From positions 868,001-932,000 of the forward strand of contig OX596001.1 of NCBI GenBank assembly GCA_951394045.1: a DNA stretch of 64,000 nucleotides, read 5' to 3'. This document shows positions 19,766-31,008 of this stretch, one piece after another. Numbering within the stretch: the stretch's first letter is position 1; each line of letters opens with the position of its first letter. The position numbers and the translations under genes were made by a program. The notes below the pieces were generated by a model. That model searched no databases. It saw nothing but the letters and a program-made list of their open reading frames with translations, and had not been told where the DNA came from. The DNA is from Nitzschia sp. DOCU1. Taxonomy: Eukaryota > Bacillariophyta > Bacillariophyceae > Bacillariales > Bacillariaceae.

Positions 19766-21274
19766 ATGAAAGCAGAAAAAAGAATGTGTCAACATTGTCG
19801 GAATATCAAATTTGTAACCGCTGCTATCGGCATCTGCCTCCTGGTGGGATCCTTTGTCTTGGAAACGAATTCCTTGGGTCATCAGTTCGTCTCCATGTCA
19901 ACAACGACACCCCCATTGGCAACTGATCCAAAGAAGTATTATCTTTTATATTTTGTACAAGGAGGTTGGTCCAATCAAGTCCAATGTTTGGAGCACGCCT
20001 ACTATGTTGCCCGAGTAACTCGTCGGATTTTGGTGACAAGTCCCATGGTCCCTCACAAAGTCTTGAATCATCGAAGCAATACTCGGCTTGTGGACGATCC
20101 ATTGTATTTGCATCGACGAACCTTCCTTCTAGACTTTGATTTGGAGCAAGCTTTTCAATCTCATTATACACCAATGTCGCGCATTTTTGATGTCAATTAT
20201 TCCTTGCCACATTTGGTCGGCACGATGGATTTTGCAGATTTTATAAAGTCAACAACCATCGGCAAGAATAACACATGGGTCATGGAACGAGAAATGTCGC
20301 ATTATACTACGGAATGGGTTGTGGGAGGCTCTGACGAGGATCATGACAAGATTCGCAGGGTCAACATGACAGAATACTCAACTGAATTTCAGAATCTGCC
20401 GATTGTCCAACGAGATTTAGCACGGTATAAGGTTCCTTCTTCTACGCACGATGAATCGTTCCCCAACCCACAACAGGCAACTACTGTCGATCCACATAGC
20501 GGTACTCCTGTTTGGATTTTTTTGGATTCCTACATATCCTCCTTTCGTTCCGAGTATCCACTGGAAATTTTGGAGTATGAACGACAGCGTGGAATGCTTG
20601 CCGCCAAGGACCAAGTATTGTTCCGGCCTCGATTTCAACCTTGGATTCAAAGACTTGCTCAAACGATTATTCAAGCCAAATTCTTCCAGCAACAAACAAA
20701 CTTCCTATTGCCTTACGCTGCCATTCATATCCGGGGCTCGGATGGATTCTTCAGTAAGAACGAGTTTATACGGAACGCTATTATATCTGCCATGCAAGAC
20801 ATTACACAACAACTGCTTGATTGGACACAACGTCATGCTCAAATTCGTCAAGTGGGACTTGTGGTAGTCTCCGATATTGAAAACATTGCCGAGAAGCAAG
20901 CTATGGTCTCACAGCAAAGCATTTTGGAAGAGTCCTTGTGGAGAGAACGAAACGTCAGTGTCTCCTTTGTCTACACTCCCCATCTGTATCGTCAAGACAA
21001 TCCAGATTTCGCCCAGTACTGCCAAGAGCTAACCGATCAAGCACGAGTCTGGGGTGTTGCAACATCTGATGCGAAATTGCTGGTAGAACAACAATTGGCG
21101 GCCTGTGCGACAATTGGATTTGCTGGAACGACCAAGTCTACGTTTTCAGCCTTGATTGCAAGAATGCGTCGAGAATATCAACGTAGTACCGGCGGCCGGA
21201 GCGGCCATGATGAAGAGGATGATGGGGGAAATGACCGCGACTTGGACTATTGTTTTGGACATAAATCCTATTAA
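19766..21274 (+). CDS. Type II membrane O-fucosyltransferase-like glycosyltransferase
   Basis: The protein has 502 residues from the ATG at 19766, chosen because a clean signal anchor follows it (about residues 17-35, VTAAIGICLLVGSFVL). Motifs fit the GDP-fucose protein O-fucosyltransferase superfamily (PF10250-like): VQGGWSNQVQCLEHA near the N-terminus (the G-G-x-N motif), AIHIRGSDGF (the H-x-R-x-x-D GDP-fucose site), and a late ATIGFAGTTKSTFSALIARMR block matching the family's C-terminal G-T-x-x-S-x-x-S pattern. N-glycosylation sites are present. Likely role: transfer of fucose, or a related sugar, in the Golgi or ER. Overall similarity to characterised members is low, so the donor is uncertain. 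It shares its promoter region with the S28 peptidase. Confidence 0.65.
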   Translation: MKAEKRMCQHCRNIKFVTAAIGICLLVGSFVLETNSLGHQFVSMSTTTPPLATDPKKYYLLYFVQGGWSNQVQCLEHAYYVARVTRRILVTSPMVPHKVLNHRSNTRLVDDPLYLHRRTFLLDFDLEQAFQSHYTPMSRIFDVNYSLPHLVGTMDFADFIKSTTIGKNNTWVMEREMSHYTTEWVVGGSDEDHDKIRRVNMTEYSTEFQNLPIVQRDLARYKVPSSTHDESFPNPQQATTVDPHSGTPVWIFLDSYISSFRSEYPLEILEYERQRGMLAAKDQVLFRPRFQPWIQRLAQTIIQAKFFQQQTNFLLPYAAIHIRGSDGFFSKNEFIRNAIISAMQDITQQLLDWTQRHAQIRQVGLVVVSDIENIAEKQAMVSQQSILEESLWRERNVSVSFVYTPHLYRQDNPDFAQYCQELTDQARVWGVATSDAKLLVEQQLAACATIGFAGTTKSTFSALIARMRREYQRSTGGRSGHDEEDDGGNDRDLDYCFGHKSY

Positions 21275-22406
21275 TAGTGTTTGCTAATCGGCTTTGAGGG
21301 TGGGAAAATCTGTTGATGGCGTTCCAAACATGTTGCTGTCCAGCTTTTGCAAACCCAACATTCGCTCCCGGATACACTTCATGACCTGCATCTCAAAACA
21401 GCACACTCATGTCTTGATTGGGAAAAGAGATTCCCGTGACCCTAAACCTTTCTAGGAAATGCTTGTACCGTGGAATACGGTCGACGAGTAAGTACCACGC
21501 CACGGATTTGCGTTTGCGATGGAATCTCCCAATGTAGTAGACCTCTGGTGGAGTGTCCCCGGTAGCATACGTACGATACATGGCACAATCTTGTCCTCTG
21601 GTGGACTCCTCAGCTGGGAGAGGTATCAAGCCTTGGCTATAGTCGGCGGCAGCAGCTGCAGCTTGGGTTTAGTTGGCGCAAGATCAGGGCGTCCCCGGAT
21701 TGAAGCGTAAACGGATGAGTACTAGTAGGTAGTTATTGGGCGCAGTAACCACCAGTCAAAGTTCACGAAGTTCAACGCTTAGACTTTGTTTACTCGATTG
21801 CGCAACGTCGTAGTGTCCAATTACAACGTAGCCTTGAGCTCACAGTAGGTATATGTACTAAAAGTAGAAAGATTTTGACAATAATTTCCGTTTTAGGACG
21901 ATGAGATTGTGAGCATTACTCTAGGTGTGGGATCGGAACGCAATTCTCGAACCACGATTACAAACATCGTTCTAGGAACAACACAGACGATCATTCCAGC
22001 ACTCAGAAAGCCAGAAAGGGCAAGCTAGTGAGGTGGACAGCTTCACCAGCGAGACTATCTTTCCGTCTTTCTCTCGAGCAATAGATCGGCAGAGTTGACT
22101 CCTTGGAATAGAACCTTCGGACTCGTCGGACTCGATTGCCCCTCCGAAATAATTTCTGGCGTTAAGCGACTGGCATTCCAGTGCTTCCAAGTCTGCGCGC
22201 CCCGCTGACCCGCCACCACACGCGTCTCGCATCCCGCCACCGATAATTCATCAGGCAGTGAAGCAGAAGCCCCGGTAGTAATAATGAAGGCGCCGCAATG
22301 AGGAAGCTCTCAAACCATAAGACATAGAGGGTAGAGTTCTCATTTCTCGACCCGAGCCATAGGCGCACAGTGCAGGTCCTCCTCCATTTGGATACATTAA
22401 TCTATC
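21275..22406. other. Intergenic with a possible decayed gene
   Basis: Apart from the minus-strand fragment listed separately (21288-21660), I see only shadow frames. The last part (about 21900-22406) is the promoter and leader of the phosphomevalonate kinase gene. Confidence 0.4.
21288..21660 (-). pseudogene. Protein-like fragment with a frame break, unknown family
   Basis: On the minus strand, a frame open from about 21660 reads an Ala-rich start and then MYRTYATGDTPPEVYYIGRF, RKRKSVAWYLLVDRIPRYK and RFRVTGISFPNQD, and stops just after it. A second frame, shifted by one base, continues immediately with FEMQVMKCIRERMLGL and TPSTDFPTLKAD, then stops at 21288. Both halves look like real protein. 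The gap is too short for an intron, so a frameshifted relic, a sequencing error or a mis-read exon structure are all possible. No ATG starts the first half. Confidence 0.4.
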
Positions 22407-23822
22407 ATGGCAACTCCTTCCCCCACGCACAAGCCGTTGACAGTGTCAGCCCCTGGCAAGATGTTGTTGGTTGGCGGCTATCTGGTGTTGGAGCGGCCCA
22501 ATGTCGGCTGGGTCGTTGCCGCCAACAAGCGGTTTTACACGACGATTCAACCTTCGACCGAAATCAATGTCATTCGCGTGTCGAGTCCCCAGTTTCACGC
22601 TCAGTGGCTTTACGAATATGACCCCACCAATAGTAATGTACAACCTTCTCTGAAGAATACGAGCATGAATCCCTTTGTGGAAAAGACATTGCGAGTCTGC
22701 CTGATGTATCTTTTAGATGGCAATACGCGAAAACGGCACGACAGTTTGTCGCTGGATATCACCATCCAAGCCGATAACGACTTTTACAGCGTCTTGCCAC
22801 ATTTACCAGAGGGGCAAGCAAGAACGCCAGACGCCGTCTCTACACTGCCAAAGTTCTTAAAGTGTCCCACCAACGAACAAGGTGCCGCTATTGTCAACAA
22901 GACTGGCTTGGGCAGTAGCGCCGCCTTGACGACAAGTTTGGTGGGCGCGTTTGTGCATTACTTTGCTCCTGACATGGAGGATGATATTATGACTGTCATT
23001 CATAATTTGGCACAAATTTGTCACTGTCACGCGCAAGGAAAACTAGGAAGTGGATTCGATGTCTCTGCGGCATGTTTCGGAACTCATGTCTATCGACGTT
23101 TTCCGAAATGTTTATTGCCCGATTTACTCGCTCAGTTGGATCATGAAGAACAAAGTATAGGTGGAGTCATGACCAACGCACGAACCACCTTGCAAAGCTT
23201 GGCACAAGACCCGTGGGAAGATGATATGGTGCAACCACTCATGCTGCCAGCTGGTCAACTTCAAGTACTATTGGCAGATGTCAGAGGGGGAAGTGAATCG
23301 CCGAGTATGGCCAAGACGGTGTTAAAGTGGAAGCAATCACATGCCATTGGTGCAGCAGGAGCAGGGGGGATGATTCCACATTGGGATGATTTGAAACAAT
23401 TGAATGAAACCATTGTGGAAATCATGACGACCATTAATGCGACTACGAGTAGCATTGACTACGATGCCCTTTCCAAACTACCCGTCACACAATGGCCTGA
23501 TGAACCTCTACGCAAGTTGCACGAGGCATTTGCGAAAATTCGATTTCATTTACGGGCCATGGGTGAGGCTGCCAATGTTCCCATTGAACCCGATCCGCAA
23601 ACAAAGTTATGCGATGCGACCTGTGCCTTGCCAGGAGTGGTGACATGTTTAGTGCCTGGAGCTGGAGGGTATGATGCTGTGGTGTGTTTGTATATTGATC
23701 GGCCGTCGGTATTTCAAGCCATTGGAAACCTTTGGGCCACATGGGAGTCACCCCTGATTTGTCCACTGGGAGTACAAGCATCACAAGAAGGATTGCGAGT
23801 TGAAACTGATTTTCATGTATAA
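22407..23822 (+). CDS. Phosphomevalonate kinase
   Basis: The 471-residue GHMP-family protein is a single exon from the ATG at 22407. It phosphorylates mevalonate-5-phosphate to the diphosphate in the cytosolic mevalonate pathway to sterols and isoprenoids. Seen: VSAPGKMLLVGGYLVLERPN at the N-terminus, the GHMP phosphate loop NKTGLGSSAALTTSLVGAF, GKLGSGFDVSAACFGTHVYRRF, a DVRGGSESPSM segment and the C-terminal LVPGAGGYDAVVCLY. These correspond in order to eukaryotic ERG8-type phosphomevalonate kinases, and the length is as expected. No targeting peptide is visible. Confidence 0.93.
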   Translation: MATPSPTHKPLTVSAPGKMLLVGGYLVLERPNVGWVVAANKRFYTTIQPSTEINVIRVSSPQFHAQWLYEYDPTNSNVQPSLKNTSMNPFVEKTLRVCLMYLLDGNTRKRHDSLSLDITIQADNDFYSVLPHLPEGQARTPDAVSTLPKFLKCPTNEQGAAIVNKTGLGSSAALTTSLVGAFVHYFAPDMEDDIMTVIHNLAQICHCHAQGKLGSGFDVSAACFGTHVYRRFPKCLLPDLLAQLDHEEQSIGGVMTNARTTLQSLAQDPWEDDMVQPLMLPAGQLQVLLADVRGGSESPSMAKTVLKWKQSHAIGAAGAGGMIPHWDDLKQLNETIVEIMTTINATTSSIDYDALSKLPVTQWPDEPLRKLHEAFAKIRFHLRAMGEAANVPIEPDPQTKLCDATCALPGVVTCLVPGAGGYDAVVCLYIDRPSVFQAIGNLWATWESPLICPLGVQASQEGLRVETDFHV

Positions 23823-24351
23823 TAATAAAAAGAAACAACAATAGTATCATTATTTTTCAAATGGACTGCTGATAAGCTTCTTTTGGCAGTGTAGCCCGAA
23901 TGAAACCACGTTGTCGATTTTGGTTTTGGCTGGTTTAACCCAGTAGTGAGAGATTGAAGGTAAATTGGGACACTGTTCCCAAGTAGGGAATAGCGCATAG
24001 AAAACACTCTTGGTATGCGTAGCGTCGGACCCAAGGACTAATACTAGTAGCCACTATGTTTTATCCTATAGTCTTTCGGCGAGAGTGAAATTTCAGAAAA
24101 TTGGTAATCGAAGTATTCGATGTACGGCGCCGGCCTTGATCGACTGAATCGAATCAACTTTCCCGTTGCCCGTGAATGATGAATCACGTCAGTCCCGTTT
24201 GAGGTTGTCCTCACACGACTAAACTTTGGCGCCAAACGGCCGAGACGCCAACAATGATGCCGATCAACCTTCCATCGATCGGATTTCGCGACGACGAGTC
24301 GTTTCGAGCCCTACAATAACGCAATAGCCTATTACAATAATTCAATCGACC
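23823..24351. other. Intergenic
   Basis: The 3' flank of phosphomevalonate kinase and the promoter of the mu-homology gene lie here. AT-rich stretches follow the stop codon (about 23820-23860). No gene or repeat is evident. Confidence 0.4.
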
Positions 24352-25869
24352 ATGGCGGCTCGTGGGGAACACTACTACAACCCGTTTGATGATCCTTCGG
24401 AAGTGGGCTATGATGATCATGGTGCTGACGGCAGCGACAACGTAAACCCAGATGAGATGGATGCGGATTCCCTGCGTCTCTCCGACGCCTTCGTGCAGCA
24501 CTGGCATGATCAGTTCTGGAATGTTCATGTCAAACGTCCGCCAAAGGAAAAGGCTTTCGATCCGTGGGCTCCTCCAGAACTGGTCGAAACGTCCATGGAC
24601 TCCACTGACGATGAACGCATCGATACATCGTTTTCACCAGAACGGCGATCTCTCTTCCCCCCGATGGAGGAGCTGCTTGATCCAGAACAACAACTACCAT
24701 CCGCGTCATGGTCGCCGGATCGATCTCATTTTTCCTCTCCTAGTAACAGTAGAGGATCACCGTCACGAGGAGCAGACTTGAGGCAACAAACTACTGGTAC
24801 GACAAAAGTTTCCCCAAAGGCGTCACTGTCGGTGAACAGCAACAATACATCGTGGAATTCGATTCAAATCAAAATGGAAGAGCGATTGTCGATTTTATTT
24901 GAATCGGGATCATCCGAGCCCATCTGTCGTGTCATTGGACGAATTCATGTTGTGGTATGTTTTACTGGGCCGGTCGCCGGTCCTAGGATGCAACAACAAT
25001 AACGAATCGCAGTCTTCCTCACAATCCTTTTCTATTCCCGTTTATGCAGGATACCCCTTTGCCTCACCAACCGCCCTATAAACGAGGAGCTGCTGCTGCA
25101 TCGCCTATTCCGGAGAAATTTTGTTTGACTGTAAGGGATCGGAGGGGATATGTCGAACAGTGGGATGCACAGTCGGAAATATGCCAGGAAGACTTGGAAG
25201 CCACATCAAGATTAACGTCCTTACAAGGCAATGATCGCATTTTTCGTGTCAATACTACCGGTGCAACGAATCCCTCCGGCCTTTTCGAAGCTCCCATTTT
25301 AGAATATATTTGTACTCCCAAACTCAAACCGATTCCTTTGGTACGTATTATCGCAAATGTACTCCTGCATTGTTCTTGTCATACGTCTAACGTTCTGCCA
25401 CGTATTTGGGGAAACGTGTCCACTTCTGTACCATCAGCTCCTGAAAACGAAAATCCAACCAGAAAATGCTGGGTGCAAGCTGGGAATACGCATCCGCGCC
25501 AATCCAAGCAATTTCAACGTAATAACAAACATGGTTGTAATGGTAGTTGTTCCTCCCGAGATGGATGGCAGTAACATTATTCAGCCATCTTACAAGGGAG
25601 GCATTTGGGATGATTTAAAACGAACCCTGACTTGGACAGCCGAACAATTGCCGCCAGGTGAATGCCTGGACATTCAAACCATATTTCCCTACGTGTCCGA
25701 AACGGCAGGCGCTGCCAAGGATTATCGTTTTCCCATTTTACTACGGTGTAATGGAGGAGACTTATTCAGCAAACTGGAAATCCGGGGAAACACGGCGGAG
25801 GAGCCTGGTCGACCATTGACAATGGATGTTAACAGAATGACTACGGTGCTCTATCGCAAAACTTCGTAA
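24352..25869 (+). CDS. Mu-homology-domain (muniscin/adaptin-like) trafficking protein
   Basis: There are three exons, 24352-24954, 25050-25340 and 25438-25869, separated by phase-0 GT-AG introns of 95 and 97 nt; the product is 441 residues. Residues 1-170 are acidic and Ser/Pro-rich, probably disordered. From about 180 onward the sequence resembles a C-terminal mu homology domain: ILFESGSSEPICRVIGRIHV, then FEAPILEYICTP, then LLLKTKIQPENAGCKLGIRI, MVVMVVVPPEMDG, GIWDDLKRTLTWTAEQLPPGE and the final RFPILLRCNGGDLFSKLEI. In muniscins (FCHo, SGIP1, Syp1) and stonins this domain binds cargo or adaptors in endocytosis. There is no longin domain, so it is not a standard AP mu subunit. The family call rests on pattern only. 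Confidence 0.65.
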
Positions 25870-25978
25870 ACGCAACCTGATCCCGACTCGAGGGTTAAAA
25901 AGCTAGCTTTAGCAGTTATTTGACTTGGTGCATGGGCATTGTGCAATAGTGGCTTAGCTATATTGACTACTGTACATT

Positions 25979-27838
25979 TTAGGCAGCGGGTGTAATGTTC
26001 GGGTCACCAGATCTTGATGACAACTGACGAAGTAGATTCCGCAGACGCGTCATCCGCAGGCGTTTAATCACAGATTTGAAAAACCGTGTAAAAGGTTCGA
26101 CGACGGAACTCGAATAGGTTAGCTGAATGAGTTCCATAACCCCACGAAATGGACGTAGAATCGGATCATCTTCTTCGTTCGCGTTGTATTCCAACGCGAG
26201 AGTCGACGCAGCTTGTACCGCCGCTTCAGCCTGCACTTCACAACGGGCTTTCGAGACCGAAGCGGCTGCAGCAAACAGAGCAGAGAAAGCGGGAAAGAAA
26301 GTGACGACGGCCATTTCTGCGGAGAGACCAAAAAAGCTTCCGGATGCCGATAGAGACTCCAAGAATGGCAATTCCACAATCGCAGCGGTAGCTGCCGCGC
26401 ACAAACCAGAGAGCGCAGAAGTGAAAGGAAGGATCGCCGCCGACCGAGAGCCCTGGTTGGCATATGTATCACACACTGCCGCACTTCGGGCTTTCACAGC
26501 GACAGCGTCTGTTGCTCTTGCCAGAGAATATTCTGACTGAGCCAAAAAGTATGCTGACTGGGCAGCAGCAAGCGCTGCGATAATGATAGATTTGGTGGCC
26601 AAGGAAGTCCCAGGAACCATTGATCCAAACAAAGGAGCTGGTAATACACTCAAACAAAACGTTCTCCACTTTTGCCTAGCTCCTTCAGATTTCCCAATGA
26701 TTTGCTCTGCAGAGCTTAACCACGTTCGACCGACCAAACCCGATCGAGCAAAACGGCGATTTCCGACTGACGTGGCCCGAGCCGCAAAGGATCGAGTTTC
26801 CGCCAGGGCGAGACTGGCAACGGCCGCCGACAGCACACTGATCAATGGACACACCAAATAAATTTCTGTTAGGAGAATGCTTTGTAAGGACCCGAATAGA
26901 ACCGGTACAAGCAGTGAAAACGTCGTCGCAGTCGCTCCAACCCCTACACACAAAGGCATGATCGCCTTGGCTCGTTCCGAGTTCGCTAAAAACCCCTCGG
27001 CCTCTGCGGCACATTGAATGGACGCCGCCGCCACTTCCTTTCCGTCTGCTACCGATACTCTACCGACGTATTCTGCCCCAATTCCGATCGCTGCAGAAAC
27101 TGTTGATTTGTGATTGAGAATAAACCGTCAGATTGATTTCAATTTCTAATCGACCAGAAACCGACGAAACTGCTTACATGCTGCCGCCGTTGGTGCCAAG
27201 AACTCCGTTAGTTTTCCTCCAAGGATCCATGGGCCCGATGCAGCCGCTGCAACTGATGTTGTCAACAAAGTCAATTCCAAGGCGGTCAGTTGCGGCTTTT
27301 GGCCCGCTACCTTATCCAGCAATTGCACTTTCGAGCGGACGATGAGATTTTAACAGCCAAGGACAAGACACCTTCATTCGCATGATTTTCTTGACTTACT
27401 GTCTAACTCGAGGTTTGCCAGAGCCGTCCAAACTTGCTCTTCTCGCTTGGCACTTGTGCTAATTTCAAGGCTTGGGCTCAAAATTGAGTTTCCTGATGAC
27501 GATGCTTCGTCCCCTGATAGAACGCCACGGTTGAATTCCGGGTTATTGTACACCACGCCGCCAATGCCTCTGACCGACTTTGGGCCATTCTTTCCTACAA
27601 ATTTTGTACCCTTATCCTCGGCCGCTGCTGTTGACTCAGCGACCTTGGACGCCAGAAACTGAACTTGTCGCAGAGCAGTGTTCCCTGTTTTGGCCGACCA
27701 TTCGCCAAGCGGTGAAGCGGAGTTTGATAAGGCTGTGCTCGTGAGTCGTCTCAGGCTGGAAGGCGAATGATCCCAAGAGAAAGATACGCTGCCATTGAAG
27801 AGACTTGCAAAAAGTAGGACCGTCAAAAATATGCTCAT
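25979..27838 (-). CDS. Alanine-rich multi-pass membrane protein, probably plastid-targeted
   Basis: There are three exons on the minus strand: 27400-27838, 27178-27327 and 25979-27099, with introns of 72 and 78 nt (both phase 1); the product is 569 residues. The third exon could also start at 27090, nine bases shorter. It starts MSIFLTVLLFASLFNGSVS followed by Phe, a signal peptide with a diatom plastid-type cleavage context. The body contains many Ala-rich hydrophobic helices (for example FSLLVPVLFGSLQSILL, YLVCPLISVLSAAVASLAL and SIIIAALAAAQSAYFLAQ), interspersed with short Arg/Glu helices. The tail is basic. No known domain is recognised. Exons 1 and 2 were joined by reading frame only. 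The gene is convergent with the mu-homology gene, 109 bp apart. Confidence 0.65.
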
Positions 27839-28948
27839 CGCTAATTCAACAGGCACGTCGTTTCAGCGATGAGCAGGAGATGAATGCCAATGGCAATTTT
27901 TCTTCCCTCGCTCACTTGAAAAATATTGGACTGCAGGGGAAAGATTTGCCACACACGGATACCAGGTGTTACTATCTAATAGCGAAGTAGGGATGTTGAC
28001 TGCTTTTCTTTCGAAGGAAACAATGAAGTAGTTTCGACTTTCGTTGTCGTCACCATCCTTATTTCTACCTTCGTTGTCGGATCCGATGACGTGTTGTTTG
28101 TTGGCGGGGTTCTCAAGAGCCCACCTATGATATCATCATCTCGTACTTTCTTCGCGAGCGAAAATATTAGCCGACATAGATTTTCATTTGTTCGAAGAAG
28201 TCATATGCATAAAGAAGTCGGTATAATAATGCGTATTAGGATAAGATATGACAACACGTAGTGAAAGTCAATTTGAAAGCATGGGTACAAAGTGGGGAAC
28301 GGAAGAGGGGCCATATCGGACAATACCTGGGTACACACCTCGGCACACTATTTGCATTCACTTATCTCATTTACAAGAATGACATCAGAACAATGTTCTC
28401 GAAGATATTGTCAACATTCTTAAACGCGCCCACCAGTGATGTGGCTGCGCTGCAAAACACTGACTTTCTTGAAGTTTTTTGAATTCCGTCCGCTTCTTCA
28501 GTGTTGTTCCTCGAAAAGAAACTGAGAACTTCAACTTGCCAGCTTTTGGATTGTCCATTCCACGCCCAGGCTACGACGATTCCAGGTACACTTTGCCGAA
28601 TTGCCAACGACATGTGGCAGTGGAAAGTACGTACACCAAGCTGGTAGCAAGCTGTGGCATCATCATCGATGGCGAGATCGGAACCAAACGCATGCCGAAT
28701 GAATGAAGGATGAGATGATGACGGGAGGCAGAACGAGAGAGAGGTAGAAAAGATATCCAGAAAGGGAGCTCACCGATCCAGAACTGCCAGTTGGTTTCGA
28801 GTTCGTTGTCCCACGTCCCCGTCCTCTCCTGCGAGCAGCGGGATCTACATTTAGTCTCTCTAGCAGTACTGCTCCGATGGCAGAGCGGCAGCTCCCGCAA
28901 ATACCACCACAATCGATCAGAGACTCATCGCCGATCAATAGTCAGTAA
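27839..28948. other. Intergenic, divergent region
   Basis: This is 1.1 kb between the alanine-rich membrane protein and a plus-strand hypothetical gene. The short frames present (for example 28261-28482) lack protein character. I see no repeat or RNA gene. Confidence 0.4.
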
Positions 28949-29449
28949 ATGCTCAAATCAGAACTTCGCATGTCGATACCACGGTCTCGAGATCTTCGGA
29001 ATGATCTTGATGGAAAGTTGGATACCACCGATGAAACGATGAGTGATTCCATGGGAGGAGTGATGCCGGACTTTCAGAAGCTCCAGGTGTCATCGCATTC
29101 GGAAAATTCCTTGACATATCATCGAAAACTCAATACGGTTACATTTTCCAAAGAAGTGATGGTCAAGACGATTCCCAGTTGCATGGACTTTCTGGAGAAT
29201 GACGACACGAGCAGCAATTCTGAGGAACAAGTTGTGGTTATTCGAAGGGAGTCGCTGAAACAGGAGGGTGAGACGTCGCCTGTCATTACACCATCATGCG
29301 TTCAGTTAAACCATTTGCCCCGGCCAGTTGCTCAGCGGCCCTTGCACCCCAGCCTTGCTGCTCAACATGGCTCGAGACAATATTTCGAAGACGACTGGAA
29401 GCCTGTCACAAGACCTAATACTCCATGCTATTATGCCAACTTTTGGTGA
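28949..29449 (+). CDS. Hypothetical small soluble protein
   Basis: The open frame gives 166 residues from the ATG at 28949; a second ATG at 28970 is equally possible. It is hydrophilic, with VTFSKEVMVKTIPSCMDFLENDD in the middle and a Pro-rich C-terminal third ending YYANFW. No domain, signal peptide or TM is seen. It could be a real regulatory protein or a chance frame. Confidence 0.4.
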   Translation: MLKSELRMSIPRSRDLRNDLDGKLDTTDETMSDSMGGVMPDFQKLQVSSHSENSLTYHRKLNTVTFSKEVMVKTIPSCMDFLENDDTSSNSEEQVVVIRRESLKQEGETSPVITPSCVQLNHLPRPVAQRPLHPSLAAQHGSRQYFEDDWKPVTRPNTPCYYANFW

Positions 29450-29709
29450 CAACGTATACTATGGTGGAGGCACTACCAACAAAAGCAAGCCAAACGCTGG
29501 ATTTTGTATTTTTGCGTAATAACCATTCGTGTACAATAATGTTGCATAGACTGCGACGCTTAACTTTAGACCCAGGAATTCATCTCTCGCCTTCTAGGTT
29601 TATATCGTTGTAGCAGGGATTGAAGCTCATGTGGGTTACATCTGCCTGCTACCGCGAGAGCATCTCCTAGTAGAGCGTTCGTCGGGACGGTTCATCCGTC
29701 TTGTGGAAA

Positions 29710-31008
29710 CTAACGTTGAGAATTGGACAACACTGCCATGAGAGTCACCCCTACCCCTACACCTGCCGCAAACGATGCCGCAGCGAAAGATTCCACTGAC
29801 ACACCCTCCGATGAAGCAGGAATTGATGATTGGTTCGACGCAGATGATTCTCCTTCGTCGTTGTTTTCCGCGTTGAAAGCCGTAGTGTAATCATAGGGAT
29901 TTTTGGCAGGGACCAAATCCAATCGAATGGCATCCGACAAGATTTGGATTTTGAGTTGACCCAGAAACAAATCATCCAAAAGTCCCAGCACCAAGCCATA
30001 CAAAGATACATGGAGCTGCCGCACAAAGTCAGACCGCGTAAAGATTCGGTTCCACCAATAGTCTGGATTGCTTTCGTCATCCACGCCAGCTTGTTGCGCG
30101 ATAGAAGTCAACAAGTCTAAATCGATGGGCGTCATTTTGCGTTCCACCAGCGTCGTCGTCGTCGTCGAATCCTCCGAAGATATTGCCGCTAATGCCGCCG
30201 ATTCGAGTCCTCCGTCTTCAAAGGCTAGGTGAAGGGTCAAGTCATGTCCACAAATTCTCACTTTGAGAGTTGATAGAACAATTGCAGTAACTCGAAACAT
30301 GACTTGCAAACAAGCAAAGTAGATTTGATGTTCCAGTTTGTCGGGGATCCAAGTGGAATTGACAGCCGGATTCGCCAGCAACCTTGTTGCTACTTGCTGA
30401 AGAATATCATCATTTACGCTTTCGGTTGTCCCTTCTGTTAGTGCCTTGGCAAGACGAGATGTTTGCTGCGCGGGGTCATCGCGGTCTATCGTAATGTTGA
30501 ACTCATGTGACAGGAGACGTGCGCCCTGAAATTTCTTCAACAAGGAATAGACGGCATTCAATGTCAGAAGAATCGTACTCTTGTACAGCTTCGCCTCGAG
30601 TCGGTCTGGAAGCAGAGGTATGTTGATTGATTTATCCTTTAGTAGATGCTTTACCAAGGCATCCACGTCGGCTTCATTTACGCCGACAGAAGCAAAGTCA
30701 AAGGTTTTTTCCTCATTCGTTCCGTTGGATTCTTCGCAGAGAGCCATGGAATACCGAGAGGATGGAGTAGTCATGTCCCCATCATTGCGAAAAAATGTTG
30801 TTCCCATGGTCATTGCCACCACTGAAAGAAACGCAGCGAGCGACGTGGGAGACGGTGATTCTTTCCCGGCAGGTTGTGCCGCCGCATCTCGTCGGAGAAG
30901 CATTTGCGGTAGGAGGCGACTGAATGATCTCACCAGGAGAAGCTCGTTGTGCTGGCCATGGATTCGGAAGAATCCAGGGGAAGCTTTGGTAATAAGAGTG
31001 CGGAACAT
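29710..31008 (-). CDS. Unknown protein with mitochondrial-like presequence and repeated helical unit
   Basis: The protein has 432 residues in a single exon from the ATG at 31008. The N-terminus (MFRTLITKASPGFFRIHG...RSFSRLLPQMLLRR) is basic and lacks acidic residues, like a mitochondrial presequence. Two related units are visible: IPLLPDRLEAKLYKSTILLTL (about 129-149) and TWIPDKLEHQIYFACLQVMF (about 218-237). Each is followed by a helix and a HEFNITID / GHDLTLHL strand. A third weaker copy starts around FVRQLHVSLYGLVLGLL. The C-terminus ends in a hydrophobic segment (FAAGVGVGVTLMAVL), a possible tail anchor. No known family is recognised. Confidence 0.7.
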   Translation of the reverse strand: MFRTLITKASPGFFRIHGQHNELLLVRSFSRLLPQMLLRRDAAAQPAGKESPSPTSLAAFLSVVAMTMGTTFFRNDGDMTTPSSRYSMALCEESNGTNEEKTFDFASVGVNEADVDALVKHLLKDKSINIPLLPDRLEAKLYKSTILLTLNAVYSLLKKFQGARLLSHEFNITIDRDDPAQQTSRLAKALTEGTTESVNDDILQQVATRLLANPAVNSTWIPDKLEHQIYFACLQVMFRVTAIVLSTLKVRICGHDLTLHLAFEDGGLESAALAAISSEDSTTTTTLVERKMTPIDLDLLTSIAQQAGVDDESNPDYWWNRIFTRSDFVRQLHVSLYGLVLGLLDDLFLGQLKIQILSDAIRLDLVPAKNPYDYTTAFNAENNDEGESSASNQSSIPASSEGVSVESFAAASFAAGVGVGVTLMAVLSNSQR

